A stretch of DNA of 26,181 bases from an uncultured beta proteobacterium (GTDB lineage Bacteria > Pseudomonadota > Gammaproteobacteria > Burkholderiales > Burkholderiaceae), in NCBI GenBank assembly GCA_903892315.1, contig CAITHY010000183.1:1-26181 (forward strand), given 5' to 3'. A model generated the notes under the pieces. It was not told where the DNA came from and searched no databases. It saw only the letters and a list, made by a program, of their open reading frames with translations. The position numbers and the translations under genes were made by a program. Below, piece by piece: positions 1 to 6,426 of this stretch (positions are counted from its first letter, which is position 1; each line of letters starts with the position of its first letter).

Positions 1-100
1 GTAAAATCACGCAAAATCATGAAATATCTCATGGTGTTGGGTAAAAGGTTGTAAATGCAGGGCCCAAACACTTTTAGGAATTTTTGCCAAGGTAAACATA

Positions 101-826
101 ATGCGTCAAACCTCTCAAATCTCCAAATTAACTAGCTTAAGAGCTGGTTTTGCGGTTCTCTCTATTTTCGCTCTGATCGGCATATCCGGTACTGCTTTTG
201 CTGCTGATGCTGCTCCTATGGCGGCTGCGCCCGAAACTAAAGCAGAAGTTCCAGGCAAACCTAAGGTTGATCTAGCCGCTGGTGAAGCGTTGTATTCAAA
301 TGGCGATGCAACTCGTGGCGTAACTGCTTGTATCACCTGCCATGGTCCTAAGGGTCAAAGCGCTATTGGTACATGGCCAAAGCTTTCCGCTCAGCATGCT
401 GCATACCTCACAAAGCAGTTGAAAAACTTTAAAGAAGGTACTCGCGCCAATCCAATCATGATGGGTATGGCAGCGACTTTGACCCCAGAAGATATGCAAA
501 ACATTTCAGCTTTCCTAGCTAAACAGCCAATCTCCCAGGGTGTTGCTCAAGATAAAGCATCAATCGCATTGGGCCAAAGTATTTACCGCGGCGGTATAGC
601 AGCAAAAGGCGTTCCAGCTTGTGCTGCTTGCCATAGCCCAACAGGCGCCGGCATTCCTGCTCAGTACCCACTTATTGGCGGTCAATGGGCTGAATACAGC
701 AACGCACAGTTGCTAGCGTTCCGCGAAGGTGTTCGTACCAACAGCAGTCAAATGACAACGATTGCTTCTAAGCTTTCGGATAAAGAAATGAAAGCGGTAG
801 CTGATTACATCGCAGGATTGCATTAA
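101..826 (+). CDS. Di-haem cytochrome c4/c553-type protein, periplasmic
   Basis: A 241-residue exported electron carrier with two c-type haem domains. The N-terminus has a basic stretch and a hydrophobic core (about residues 14-33), ending near TAFAADA, as expected for a Sec signal peptide. An Ala/Pro/Lys-rich linker (about 36-56) precedes the first haem motif CITCH (C77, C80, H81). The second motif is CAACH (C174, C177, H178). Met-rich segments near residues 120-123 and M218 (SSQMTTIA) can supply axial methionines. Two tandem class I domains of about 90 residues fit the cytochrome c4 family, which passes electrons to terminal oxidases. The ATG at 101 has an AAGG at 89-92. The gene is monocistronic here, closed by a terminator at 846-872. 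Family assignment is firm; the physiological partner is not visible. Confidence 0.9.
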   Translation: MRQTSQISKLTSLRAGFAVLSIFALIGISGTAFAADAAPMAAAPETKAEVPGKPKVDLAAGEALYSNGDATRGVTACITCHGPKGQSAIGTWPKLSAQHAAYLTKQLKNFKEGTRANPIMMGMAATLTPEDMQNISAFLAKQPISQGVAQDKASIALGQSIYRGGIAAKGVPACAACHSPTGAGIPAQYPLIGGQWAEYSNAQLLAFREGVRTNSSQMTTIASKLSDKEMKAVADYIAGLH

Positions 827-845
827 TTAGCCAAAGCATTAAAAC

Positions 846-874
846 AAAACCCCGCTACTTTAGCGGGGTTTTTT
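846..874. terminator. Strong bidirectional rho-independent terminator
   Basis: A perfect 12-bp stem (846-857 paired with 861-872) with a three-base CTT loop. It has a GC core (CCCCGCTA/TAGCGGGG), an A-run on the left and a T-run on the right. It lies between the stop of the cytochrome gene (826) and the stop of the oppositely oriented lysA (925), so it can end transcription from both sides. Confidence 0.93.
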
Positions 875-924
875 ATTATCTAAAACGTTTGCAAAGGTTT
901 TAAATGCATTCCGATTTCGAATGG

Positions 925-2223
925 TTAGTTTGGTAAAACAGTTTCGGAAGAAAATAAGTCGGCCGTTTTTTCGCGAGCACGAATAACGTAAGCTTTTTTG
1001 CCATCAACCATAATCTCTGCAGGTTTGGGGCGTGTATTGTAGTTGGAGGCCATCACAAAACCATATGCGCCGGCTGACAGAATGGCAAGCAGATCACCTT
1101 CTTCTATTGCAAGATGACGATCTCTGCCTAGCCAGTCGCCAGATTCGCAAACAGGGCCAACGATGTCATAGGTCAAGGCTTTTGCCACTTTCTTTTCTAC
1201 GGGCACTATTCCATGGTGTGCTTCATAAAGGGCGGGGCGCATCAGTTCTGTCATTGCAGCATCAACGATGCAGAAGTTCTTTTCAGCACCAGGCTTTAAA
1301 TACTCTACCGTTGTCAGTAGCACGCCAGCATTTCCTACCAATGACCTACCTGGCTCAAGTACAACGTCTAGGTGACCAAAACCACGCTCAGCCACTCGAT
1401 TCAATAAGGTGTTTGTAAATTCAGTAATGTCCGGCGGAGTTTCATCGCTATAAGAAATTCCAAGACCACCACCTAGATCGAGATGGTGAATCACAATGCC
1501 TTCCTTCTTTAGTTGCGCGACAAGATCTAAGACTTTATCCAGAGCATCTAAATACGGGGCGGTCGTGGTGATCTGCGAACCAATATGGCAGTCAATACCG
1601 ACAACATCAATTTGAGAAAGTTGTGATGCTTCACGATAGGTTTTTAAAACCTCGTGATACGCAATACCAAATTTATTGCCCTTTAGTCCAGTAGAAATAT
1701 AAGGGTGGGTTTGCGCATCTACATCAGGATTGACACGCAAAGAAATTGGGGCGCGGCAATGGAGTTCAGTTGCTACGCGGTTAATCTTATGTAGTTCGGC
1801 AATCGATTCTACGTTGATGCATTTAACACCTGCTTTGAGGGCTGTAGCAATTTCAGCCGCAGATTTACCTACGCCGGCAAATACGAGACTTTTTGGATCT
1901 GCGCCAATTGCTAATGCACGGGCCAACTCACCACCGCTGACTAAATCAAACCCAGCCCCTAGTTTTTTAAAGCAATCAATCACAGCTAAATTGCTATTGG
2001 CTTTCATCGCATAGTGCACGCGAGCACGACGTTTGCCTTGTTGATCAACACAAGCTTTGTCATATGCTTGATAAGCTTCAGTGAGCGCTTTTTTGCTATA
2101 GATGTACAGCGGCGTACCAAATTCCTTCGCTAAATCTACGAGTGGAATTTCTTCGGCATACCAATTGCCATCGCGTTCGGTAAATCCAGATAATTTAGGA
2201 AGGGGGATTGCTTTGCTTGTCAT
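925..2223 (-). CDS. lysA: Diaminopimelate decarboxylase
   Basis: Converts meso-diaminopimelate to L-lysine plus CO2, the last step of lysine synthesis, in the cytoplasm with PLP. The 432-residue product has a fold-type III PLP barrel at the N-terminus. The PLP lysine is K74 in YAMKAN, HIGSQ and the Gly-rich phosphate loop LDLGGGLGI lie mid-protein, and the substrate-binding CESGD motif is near the C-terminus. The reading frame is open 45 codons further upstream, but that stretch lies in the lptM gene and does not look like LysA. The ATG at 2223 begins the conserved MTSKAIPL region. The lptM stop and lysA start share one base (TAATG), so the two genes should be translationally coupled. Length is normal for the family. 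Confidence 0.95.
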   Translation of the reverse strand: MTSKAIPLPKLSGFTERDGNWYAEEIPLVDLAKEFGTPLYIYSKKALTEAYQAYDKACVDQQGKRRARVHYAMKANSNLAVIDCFKKLGAGFDLVSGGELARALAIGADPKSLVFAGVGKSAAEIATALKAGVKCINVESIAELHKINRVATELHCRAPISLRVNPDVDAQTHPYISTGLKGNKFGIAYHEVLKTYREASQLSQIDVVGIDCHIGSQITTTAPYLDALDKVLDLVAQLKKEGIVIHHLDLGGGLGISYSDETPPDITEFTNTLLNRVAERGFGHLDVVLEPGRSLVGNAGVLLTTVEYLKPGAEKNFCIVDAAMTELMRPALYEAHHGIVPVEKKVAKALTYDIVGPVCESGDWLGRDRHLAIEEGDLLAILSAGAYGFVMASNYNTRPKPAEIMVDGKKAYVIRAREKTADLFSSETVLPN

Positions 2224-2414
2224 TACTTGGCCGATGAAGAATTGCTTGGGCTGGCAGAGGTTTGAGGTGGGTATAGTTTGCCTTTGGGTTCCGGCTCTGT
2301 AGGAGCTGGGGGAACTGGGGGCACATTTGGCATATATAGCGGTCCTCTTACCCCACACCCAACAAGGGATATTAGAAGGCTAAGGCAGAGGGTTCTATTA
2401 AGAATCGCTATCAT
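2223..2414 (-). CDS. lptM: LptM-like small lipoprotein (YifL family)
   Basis: A 63-residue lipoprotein. A short hydrophobic signal (about residues 8-18) ends in the lipobox LVGC, giving C20 as the lipidated residue. It is followed by GVRGPLYMP, which matches the conserved CGxxGPLYxP start of LptM/YifL proteins. The rest is Pro/Ser-rich and probably disordered. In Escherichia coli, LptM assists assembly and disulfide maturation of the LPS translocon LptD. I infer the same outer-membrane role here. The ATG at 2414 gives a proper signal peptide; the longer upstream frame (to 2573) runs through cyaY on the other strand and is rejected. The neighbourhood (divergent from cyaY, upstream of a diaminopimelate-pathway gene) resembles the E. 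coli cyaY-yifL-dapF arrangement. Confidence 0.85.
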   Translation of the reverse strand: MIAILNRTLCLSLLISLVGCGVRGPLYMPNVPPVPPAPTEPEPKGKLYPPQTSASPSNSSSAK

Positions 2415-2461
2415 GAATGTCTCTAAAACGAATGATTGAATATAGCATGCAGGACTCCGGT

Positions 2462-2839
2462 ATGAATCCAAACAACTCAGGCGTAGAAACCATTGATGAC
2501 AAGCAGTTTTACCAATTAGGAAGCAATTTATTGCATTCCATAGAGGTGGCGCTAGAGACTGCGGACGAAGCATTGGACCTCGACCTGGATATTGAGCGCC
2601 AAGGTGGGAACGTTATCAATATTCGTTTTAAGGATAAGAGCGTCATTGTGGTCAATACTCAGCCGCCTTTGCATGAGATTTGGGTTGCTGCCAAATCCGG
2701 TGGATATCACTATCGCTGGGCTGGTACGTTGGCACAACCCTTGTGGCTTGATACCAAAACCGGAAAAGAGCTACTGAGCGACTTGACTGAGTTTGCGAGC
2801 GCTCAGGCTGGTCAAGCAGTCAAGATTGGCTTAATTTAA
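2462..2839 (+). CDS. cyaY: Iron-sulfur assembly protein CyaY (bacterial frataxin)
   Basis: A 125-residue frataxin homologue that binds iron and modulates the IscS/IscU iron-sulfur cluster machinery. Visible family features are the acidic first helix ([14 protein letters not shown]), the strand [17 protein letters not shown], the YHYRW segment and the C-terminal [14 protein letters not shown]. Four in-frame ATGs exist (2417, 2432, 2447, 2462). I chose 2462 because AGGA at 2451-2454 lies seven bases upstream and the length then approaches the usual 105-110 residues. The gene diverges from lptM-lysA with under 50 bp between starts, so the promoters must overlap. Its stop overlaps the stop of convergent aroB by four bases (TTAA, 2836-2839), with no terminator between them. 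Confidence 0.9.
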   Translation: MNPNNSGVETIDDKQFYQLGSNLLHSIEVALETADEALDLDLDIERQGGNVINIRFKDKSVIVVNTQPPLHEIWVAAKSGGYHYRWAGTLAQPLWLDTKTGKELLSDLTEFASAQAGQAVKIGLI

Positions 2840-3918
2840 GCTGCGCCAGTAGCGCTTAAAGTTTCTAACACTTGTGCATCATCTACGCTTTTAATCTGGG
2901 CTTTACCAATTTTTTCTAAAACGACGTAACGGATTTGCCCACCCTCAGTTTTTTTATCAACTTGCATGAGTTCCATGTAGCGTCCCGCCCCAAAGTTTGG
3001 CGGTGTAATTGGTAAATTCATGGATTGGATGATTTTGGTGAGGCGCTGGACATCTGCGTCGCTAATGTAATTAAGTCGACGTGACAAATCTGCTCCCATC
3101 ACCATGCCGCATCCGACAGCTTCACCATGTAACCATTCACCATAACCCATACCTGCTTCAATTGCGTGGCCAAAGGTATGACCAAAATTAAGGGTTGCAC
3201 GAATACCGCCCTCTCTTTCATCTGCAGAAACCACTGCAGATTTAATTTCACAGGAGCGTAAGACAGCGTGACCCATTGCTTCTGTATCGCAGGCTAGCAG
3301 CGTTGTTGCATTGGATTCGATCCAATCTAAAAACTGGGCATCTGCAATAGCACCATGCTTTACCACTTCAGCAAGACCGGCAGATAACTCTCTTGGAGGC
3401 AGAGTCTTTAAGGTATTGAGATCGGCAATCACAGCGACCGGCTGATGAAAGGCCCCAATCATATTTTTACCTAGCGGATGATTGATACCAGTTTTACCGC
3501 CAACAGAAGAATCCACTTGGGCAAGTAAGGAGGTGGGTACTTGGATAAAGCGAATGCCCCGCATAAAGCTGGCTGCAGCAAATCCAGTCATATCGCCTAT
3601 AACACCACCCCCTAAAGCAACCAACATAGTGTGGCGATCAGCGCCAAACTTTAAAAGGTCATCAAAAATTAGCTGAAGATTTTTCCAGTCTTTGTATGAC
3701 TCGCCATCAGGTAGAACAATCGTTCTAACGGACTTGCCAAAGGTACTTAGCGTTTTAGTCAGGCGCTCGGCGTAGAGGGGGGCAACCGTGGTGTTGCTAA
3801 CGATGTAAATAGAGGTTGCTTTTTCACAGGCTTTAAATAAGCTTGCTTGATCAATGAGATCCGTACCAATATAAATTGGATAACTGCGATTACCGAGATC
3901 AACTTCAAGTGTTTTCAT
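2836..3918 (-). CDS. aroB: 3-dehydroquinate synthase
   Basis: Second step of the shikimate pathway: cyclises DAHP to 3-dehydroquinate using NAD and a divalent metal. The 360-residue product shows the NAD-binding and active-site region [11 protein letters not shown], then [17 protein letters not shown], and the metal-ligand motifs [11 protein letters not shown] and HGEAVGCGM. The start is either ATG 3918 (MKTLEVDLG) or the adjacent ATG 3921; neither has a clear Shine-Dalgarno sequence. The frame stays open to 3951, but that would overlap aroK, which ends at 3935. With 16 bases separating aroK from aroB, the two are surely one transcript. The 3' end overlaps cyaY convergently. Confidence 0.95.
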   Translation of the reverse strand: MKTLEVDLGNRSYPIYIGTDLIDQASLFKACEKATSIYIVSNTTVAPLYAERLTKTLSTFGKSVRTIVLPDGESYKDWKNLQLIFDDLLKFGADRHTMLVALGGGVIGDMTGFAAASFMRGIRFIQVPTSLLAQVDSSVGGKTGINHPLGKNMIGAFHQPVAVIADLNTLKTLPPRELSAGLAEVVKHGAIADAQFLDWIESNATTLLACDTEAMGHAVLRSCEIKSAVVSADEREGGIRATLNFGHTFGHAIEAGMGYGEWLHGEAVGCGMVMGADLSRRLNYISDADVQRLTKIIQSMNLPITPPNFGAGRYMELMQVDKKTEGGQIRYVVLEKIGKAQIKSVDDAQVLETLSATGAA

Positions 3919-3934
3919 CATAGTGCCAATGTAT

Positions 3935-4459
3935 TTAAGCGGAAAGTTCAAGCTGCATTACCAGGGTGTTGACTAGTTGATTAACACTGGGCTTACCAGT
4001 CTCAATAACGTAGTCAGCTATTTCGCGATACAGAGGATCGCGAATGGCATATAGATTTTCTAAAATCTTTTTGGCATCACCATTTTTTAATAGGGGGCGA
4101 CCTTCGCCACCTTTGGTGCGATGCCAAAGTTCAATGGGGTTTGCGTGAAGATAAATCACAGTGCCACGCTCACTTAATGCCTGGCGATTTTCTGGCGAGA
4201 GAACAGCGCCTCCACCGGTCGCCAAAATAATATCTTGCTCGGCAGTAATTTCGCGGATAGCTTGCGCCTCTCGTTTGCGAAATCCTTCCTCACCTTCCAT
4301 TTCAAAAATGACGGGGATTTTTACGCCGCAGCGCTCTTCAATCACATGGTCGGCATCTAGAAAGCGGCGCCCTAATTTTTTTGCTAATACTTTACCGACG
4401 GTCGACTTCCCGGCGCCCATGAGGCCGATCAGAAAGATATTGTTTGTCGAAGAGTTCAC
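3935..4459 (-). CDS. aroK: Shikimate kinase
   Basis: Phosphorylates shikimate to shikimate-3-phosphate with ATP, the fifth shikimate-pathway step. The 174-residue protein has the P-loop GLMGAGKST (residues 12-20), the acidic shikimate-binding DAD (about residues 36-38), the FRKRE arginine helix, the GGGAV Walker B region and the RPLL lid segment. The only possible start in this frame is GTG at 4459, because an in-frame stop lies at 4469-4471. The AAAGG sequence directly abuts the GTG, which is unusually close for a ribosome-binding site. Coupling to the upstream pilQ-like gene, whose stop is 12 bases away, may help initiation. The order secretin-aroK-aroB is the classical pilQ-aroK-aroB arrangement. 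Confidence 0.95.
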   Translation of the reverse strand: MNSSTNNIFLIGLMGAGKSTVGKVLAKKLGRRFLDADHVIEERCGVKIPVIFEMEGEEGFRKREAQAIREITAEQDIILATGGGAVLSPENRQALSERGTVIYLHANPIELWHRTKGGEGRPLLKNGDAKKILENLYAIRDPLYREIADYVIETGKPSVNQLVNTLVMQLELSA

Positions 4460-4471
4460 CCTTTGATTTTA

Positions 4472-5596
4472 TTAGGGTTTGTCGAGAACGGTCGGGGTTA
4501 AGAAGACCAATAGCTCAGTTTTGTCTTGCAATTTGGATTTATGGCGAAAAAAATGACCAATGAGGGGTATATCGCCTAATAGCGGTATTTTGACTTCGTC
4601 TTCCCGCTCGATTGTTTGGAAGATGCCGCCAATGATGGCCGTTCCCCCATTCTCAACGGTGACTTCTGAGCTCAGGCTTTTGGTATCAATCGCATAACCT
4701 TGCTCGGTTTTCATGCCTACAGTGTCTTTATTGATACCCACTAGCATTGAAATCTTTCCATCTGGATGGATTTTTGGCAGAACCTCTAGGCGCAGGTTTG
4801 CCTTCCTAAATTGCAATTTGCTGCCATTTTGGTTGGAGGTTTGGTAGGGCAGTTCTGTACCTTGCTCAATGGTTGCCTTTACCTGGTCGCCAGTCATGAT
4901 GCGAGGATTGGAAAGAATTTTCCCTTGGCCTTCGGATTCCAGTGCAGAGAGTTCTGCCTGAATAATGCGACTGGCATTTTTTGAAACTAGGGTTGCGGCT
5001 ATCGTTGCCGGGTTAAAGCCACTTAACCCGGCGCCACCAAGATCCATGCCTCCAATCAATTTGTGATCTGTGTTGTCCTTGGCACTATTATTGCCTTGAT
5101 ATCCCAGCTTGACCCCTAGCTCACGGGCAAAACGTTCATCAGCCTCGACTATTCGTGCCTCTATGAGGATTTGCCTTGGGCTATTAATGTGGTCTCCACC
5201 AAAGGGAAGGGCCGCGTCTTCACGTCGGAATTTCTGAAAGGCTTGGATTTCTGCATGGGGCCCAATCCAGTAGATTTCTCCGTTACGCACGAGTCGTAAA
5301 CCGCGGCTGGCCAGAATGGAGTGAAGGGCAGTTTGCCAAGAGGTATTTCTCAGATCTACAGAAATCTTGCCTTTAATGGATTCACTTAATAAAAAATTCG
5401 TATTGCCCAATTTCGCCATGGTCTCTAAAAGTTCCGTTAATTCAATATCAGTAAATTGCAGGCTAATAGGGGTTAAGAAATGATTTTGTGAGGGTGCATT
5501 ACCACCTGCGGTATTGCTCGATAAAAGCATCAATACAGCCAAGCAAGAGGTGATCAGTTTTAAGTATTTCTGGGTGTCATTGAGGTTGATCTTCAT
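4472..5596 (-). CDS. pilQ: Short PilQ/HofQ-like secretin
   Basis: An outer-membrane secretin of the type IV pilus / DNA-uptake family. An N-terminal signal segment (hydrophobic about residues 12-29) is followed by a secretin/TonB short N-terminal domain (about 44-112). The secretin core begins at RQILIEARIVEADERFARELGVKLG (141-165). The hallmark IPLLGDIPLIGHFF and the closing TELLVFLTPTVL are at the C-terminus. At 374 residues it is much shorter than typical PilQ (often about 700). It lacks AMIN peptidoglycan-binding domains and an extra N1 domain, so it is closer in layout to HofQ/ComE. The upstream PilP-like gene overlaps it by four bases. Genes for PilM, PilN and PilO are absent from their expected place. 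Whether it still makes a pilus channel or only a DNA-uptake pore cannot be told from sequence. Confidence 0.88.
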   Translation of the reverse strand: MKINLNDTQKYLKLITSCLAVLMLLSSNTAGGNAPSQNHFLTPISLQFTDIELTELLETMAKLGNTNFLLSESIKGKISVDLRNTSWQTALHSILASRGLRLVRNGEIYWIGPHAEIQAFQKFRREDAALPFGGDHINSPRQILIEARIVEADERFARELGVKLGYQGNNSAKDNTDHKLIGGMDLGGAGLSGFNPATIAATLVSKNASRIIQAELSALESEGQGKILSNPRIMTGDQVKATIEQGTELPYQTSNQNGSKLQFRKANLRLEVLPKIHPDGKISMLVGINKDTVGMKTEQGYAIDTKSLSSEVTVENGGTAIIGGIFQTIEREDEVKIPLLGDIPLIGHFFRHKSKLQDKTELLVFLTPTVLDKP

Positions 5597-6321
5597 TCGC
5601 TTTTTGAGGTCCTCAGAACCACAGATTTGCCCTGGGGATGGGTGAGGGTTACCAGTCCTTTTTCAATATTGCTTAGGCGCCACTCCCCTAGAACCTGTGC
5701 CCCCCTTTCATAAGTAAGATGGCTCTTCCCCGTATGAAAATAGGCTTGCTGGGTATTGCCCATTTGCGAAGTGCCCAGGTAGCGCCAGCGGCGTAACTCG
5801 GACTCATGATTGGGTGCTTGCGGCCTGCTAAGAACCCTTGTTTCAGTCTTCCTTTCATTCAAAGAGTGAATACTTACTTCTATTTCATCAATTGCAACAT
5901 ATAGCTCATCTTGATCCTGTTGAATTTGATCACGCATTGATAGCATTTCCTTTTTTAATTCAGAGATCTGCTGTTGAGATAGCGCCAAAGCATTTTGGGA
6001 GTCGTTATTGAGTGAGGTGTAGGCAGCAAAAAGTGCAATAGCGGCTGCCAGCAAAATGCCAATGAGGACGATTGGGAGCGCAATTGCTTGGATTGAATTT
6101 CTGATCTGATTAGGGCTTAAGGATCCTGCAAAAGGATTGCCCCCGCTTTGGTTTGGGGCTTGAGGTGGAGGGCTTTGTTGGGGAGGGGGTTTGCGTATTC
6201 CGTAGGGATCGAGAATGGCTGGATCATCGCCAAGATCACTCAGAATTTCGTCAAAAGATTGGCTAGAAATATGGCGTGCGGGCATGCCCCTATTCTTCTG
6301 TTTTGAGTGCCGAAAATCCAT
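5593..6321 (-). CDS. Single-pass coiled-coil membrane protein with PilP-like C-terminal domain
   Basis: A 242-residue protein that I place only by context and domain shape. Residues 1-70 are polar, with a Pro/Gln-rich stretch (about 44-58). One membrane helix lies at about 78-101. A heptad-like Gln/Glu-rich stretch (about 108-158) suggests a periplasmic coiled coil. The C-terminal 65 residues (RRWRYLGTSQMGN..., then GAQVLGEWRLSNIEKGLVTLTHPQGKSVVLR) read like the small beta domain of PilP. PilP is normally a lipoprotein; this one has a transmembrane anchor and no lipobox. It overlaps the secretin by four bases (ATGA) and so is probably its partner. The start is uncertain: ATG 6321 gives the full length, while ATG 6285 (MPARHIS...) has a purine-rich leader and would give 230 residues. 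Confidence 0.7.
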   Translation of the reverse strand: MDFRHSKQKNRGMPARHISSQSFDEILSDLGDDPAILDPYGIRKPPPQQSPPPQAPNQSGGNPFAGSLSPNQIRNSIQAIALPIVLIGILLAAAIALFAAYTSLNNDSQNALALSQQQISELKKEMLSMRDQIQQDQDELYVAIDEIEVSIHSLNERKTETRVLSRPQAPNHESELRRWRYLGTSQMGNTQQAYFHTGKSHLTYERGAQVLGEWRLSNIEKGLVTLTHPQGKSVVLRTSKSE

Positions 6322-6380
6322 CAGCCGAGATTGAACCCAGCGTCAGAAATTGGAACTTGTCTATGAGTCGAACAAGGGTT

Positions 6381-6418
6381 TTGGAGCTTTTAGGGAAATT
6401 GTATAAGCACCCTATAAT
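6381..6418 (+). promoter_or_regulatory. Putative promoter(s) for ponA
   Basis: Two sigma-70-like -10 boxes lie upstream of ponA: TATAAG at 6402-6407 and a consensus TATAAT at 6413-6418. A TTGGAG at 6381-6386 could act as -35 for the first with a short 15-bp spacer. The perfect TATAAT would place the start of transcription at about 6425, two bases from the ponA ATG, giving a nearly leaderless message. The divergent PilP-like gene starts at 6321 or 6285, so this 100-bp stretch must also carry its promoter. Confidence 0.4.
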
Positions 6419-6426
6419 TTGGATAT

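Noticed and set aside
18..33. Inverted repeat CATGA-6-TCATG upstream of the cytochrome gene
   Set aside because: Five-base arms are too short to support a regulator site or hairpin, and the upstream context is cut off.
925..2014. Plus-strand open frames inside lysA (1032-1418 and 1730-2014)
   Set aside because: Shadows of the strongly conserved lysA frame, with no family resemblance.
2224..2358. In-frame extension of lysA upstream to 2358
   Set aside because: It overlaps lptM in another frame and shows no LysA-like sequence; the ATG at 2223 is coupled to the lptM stop.
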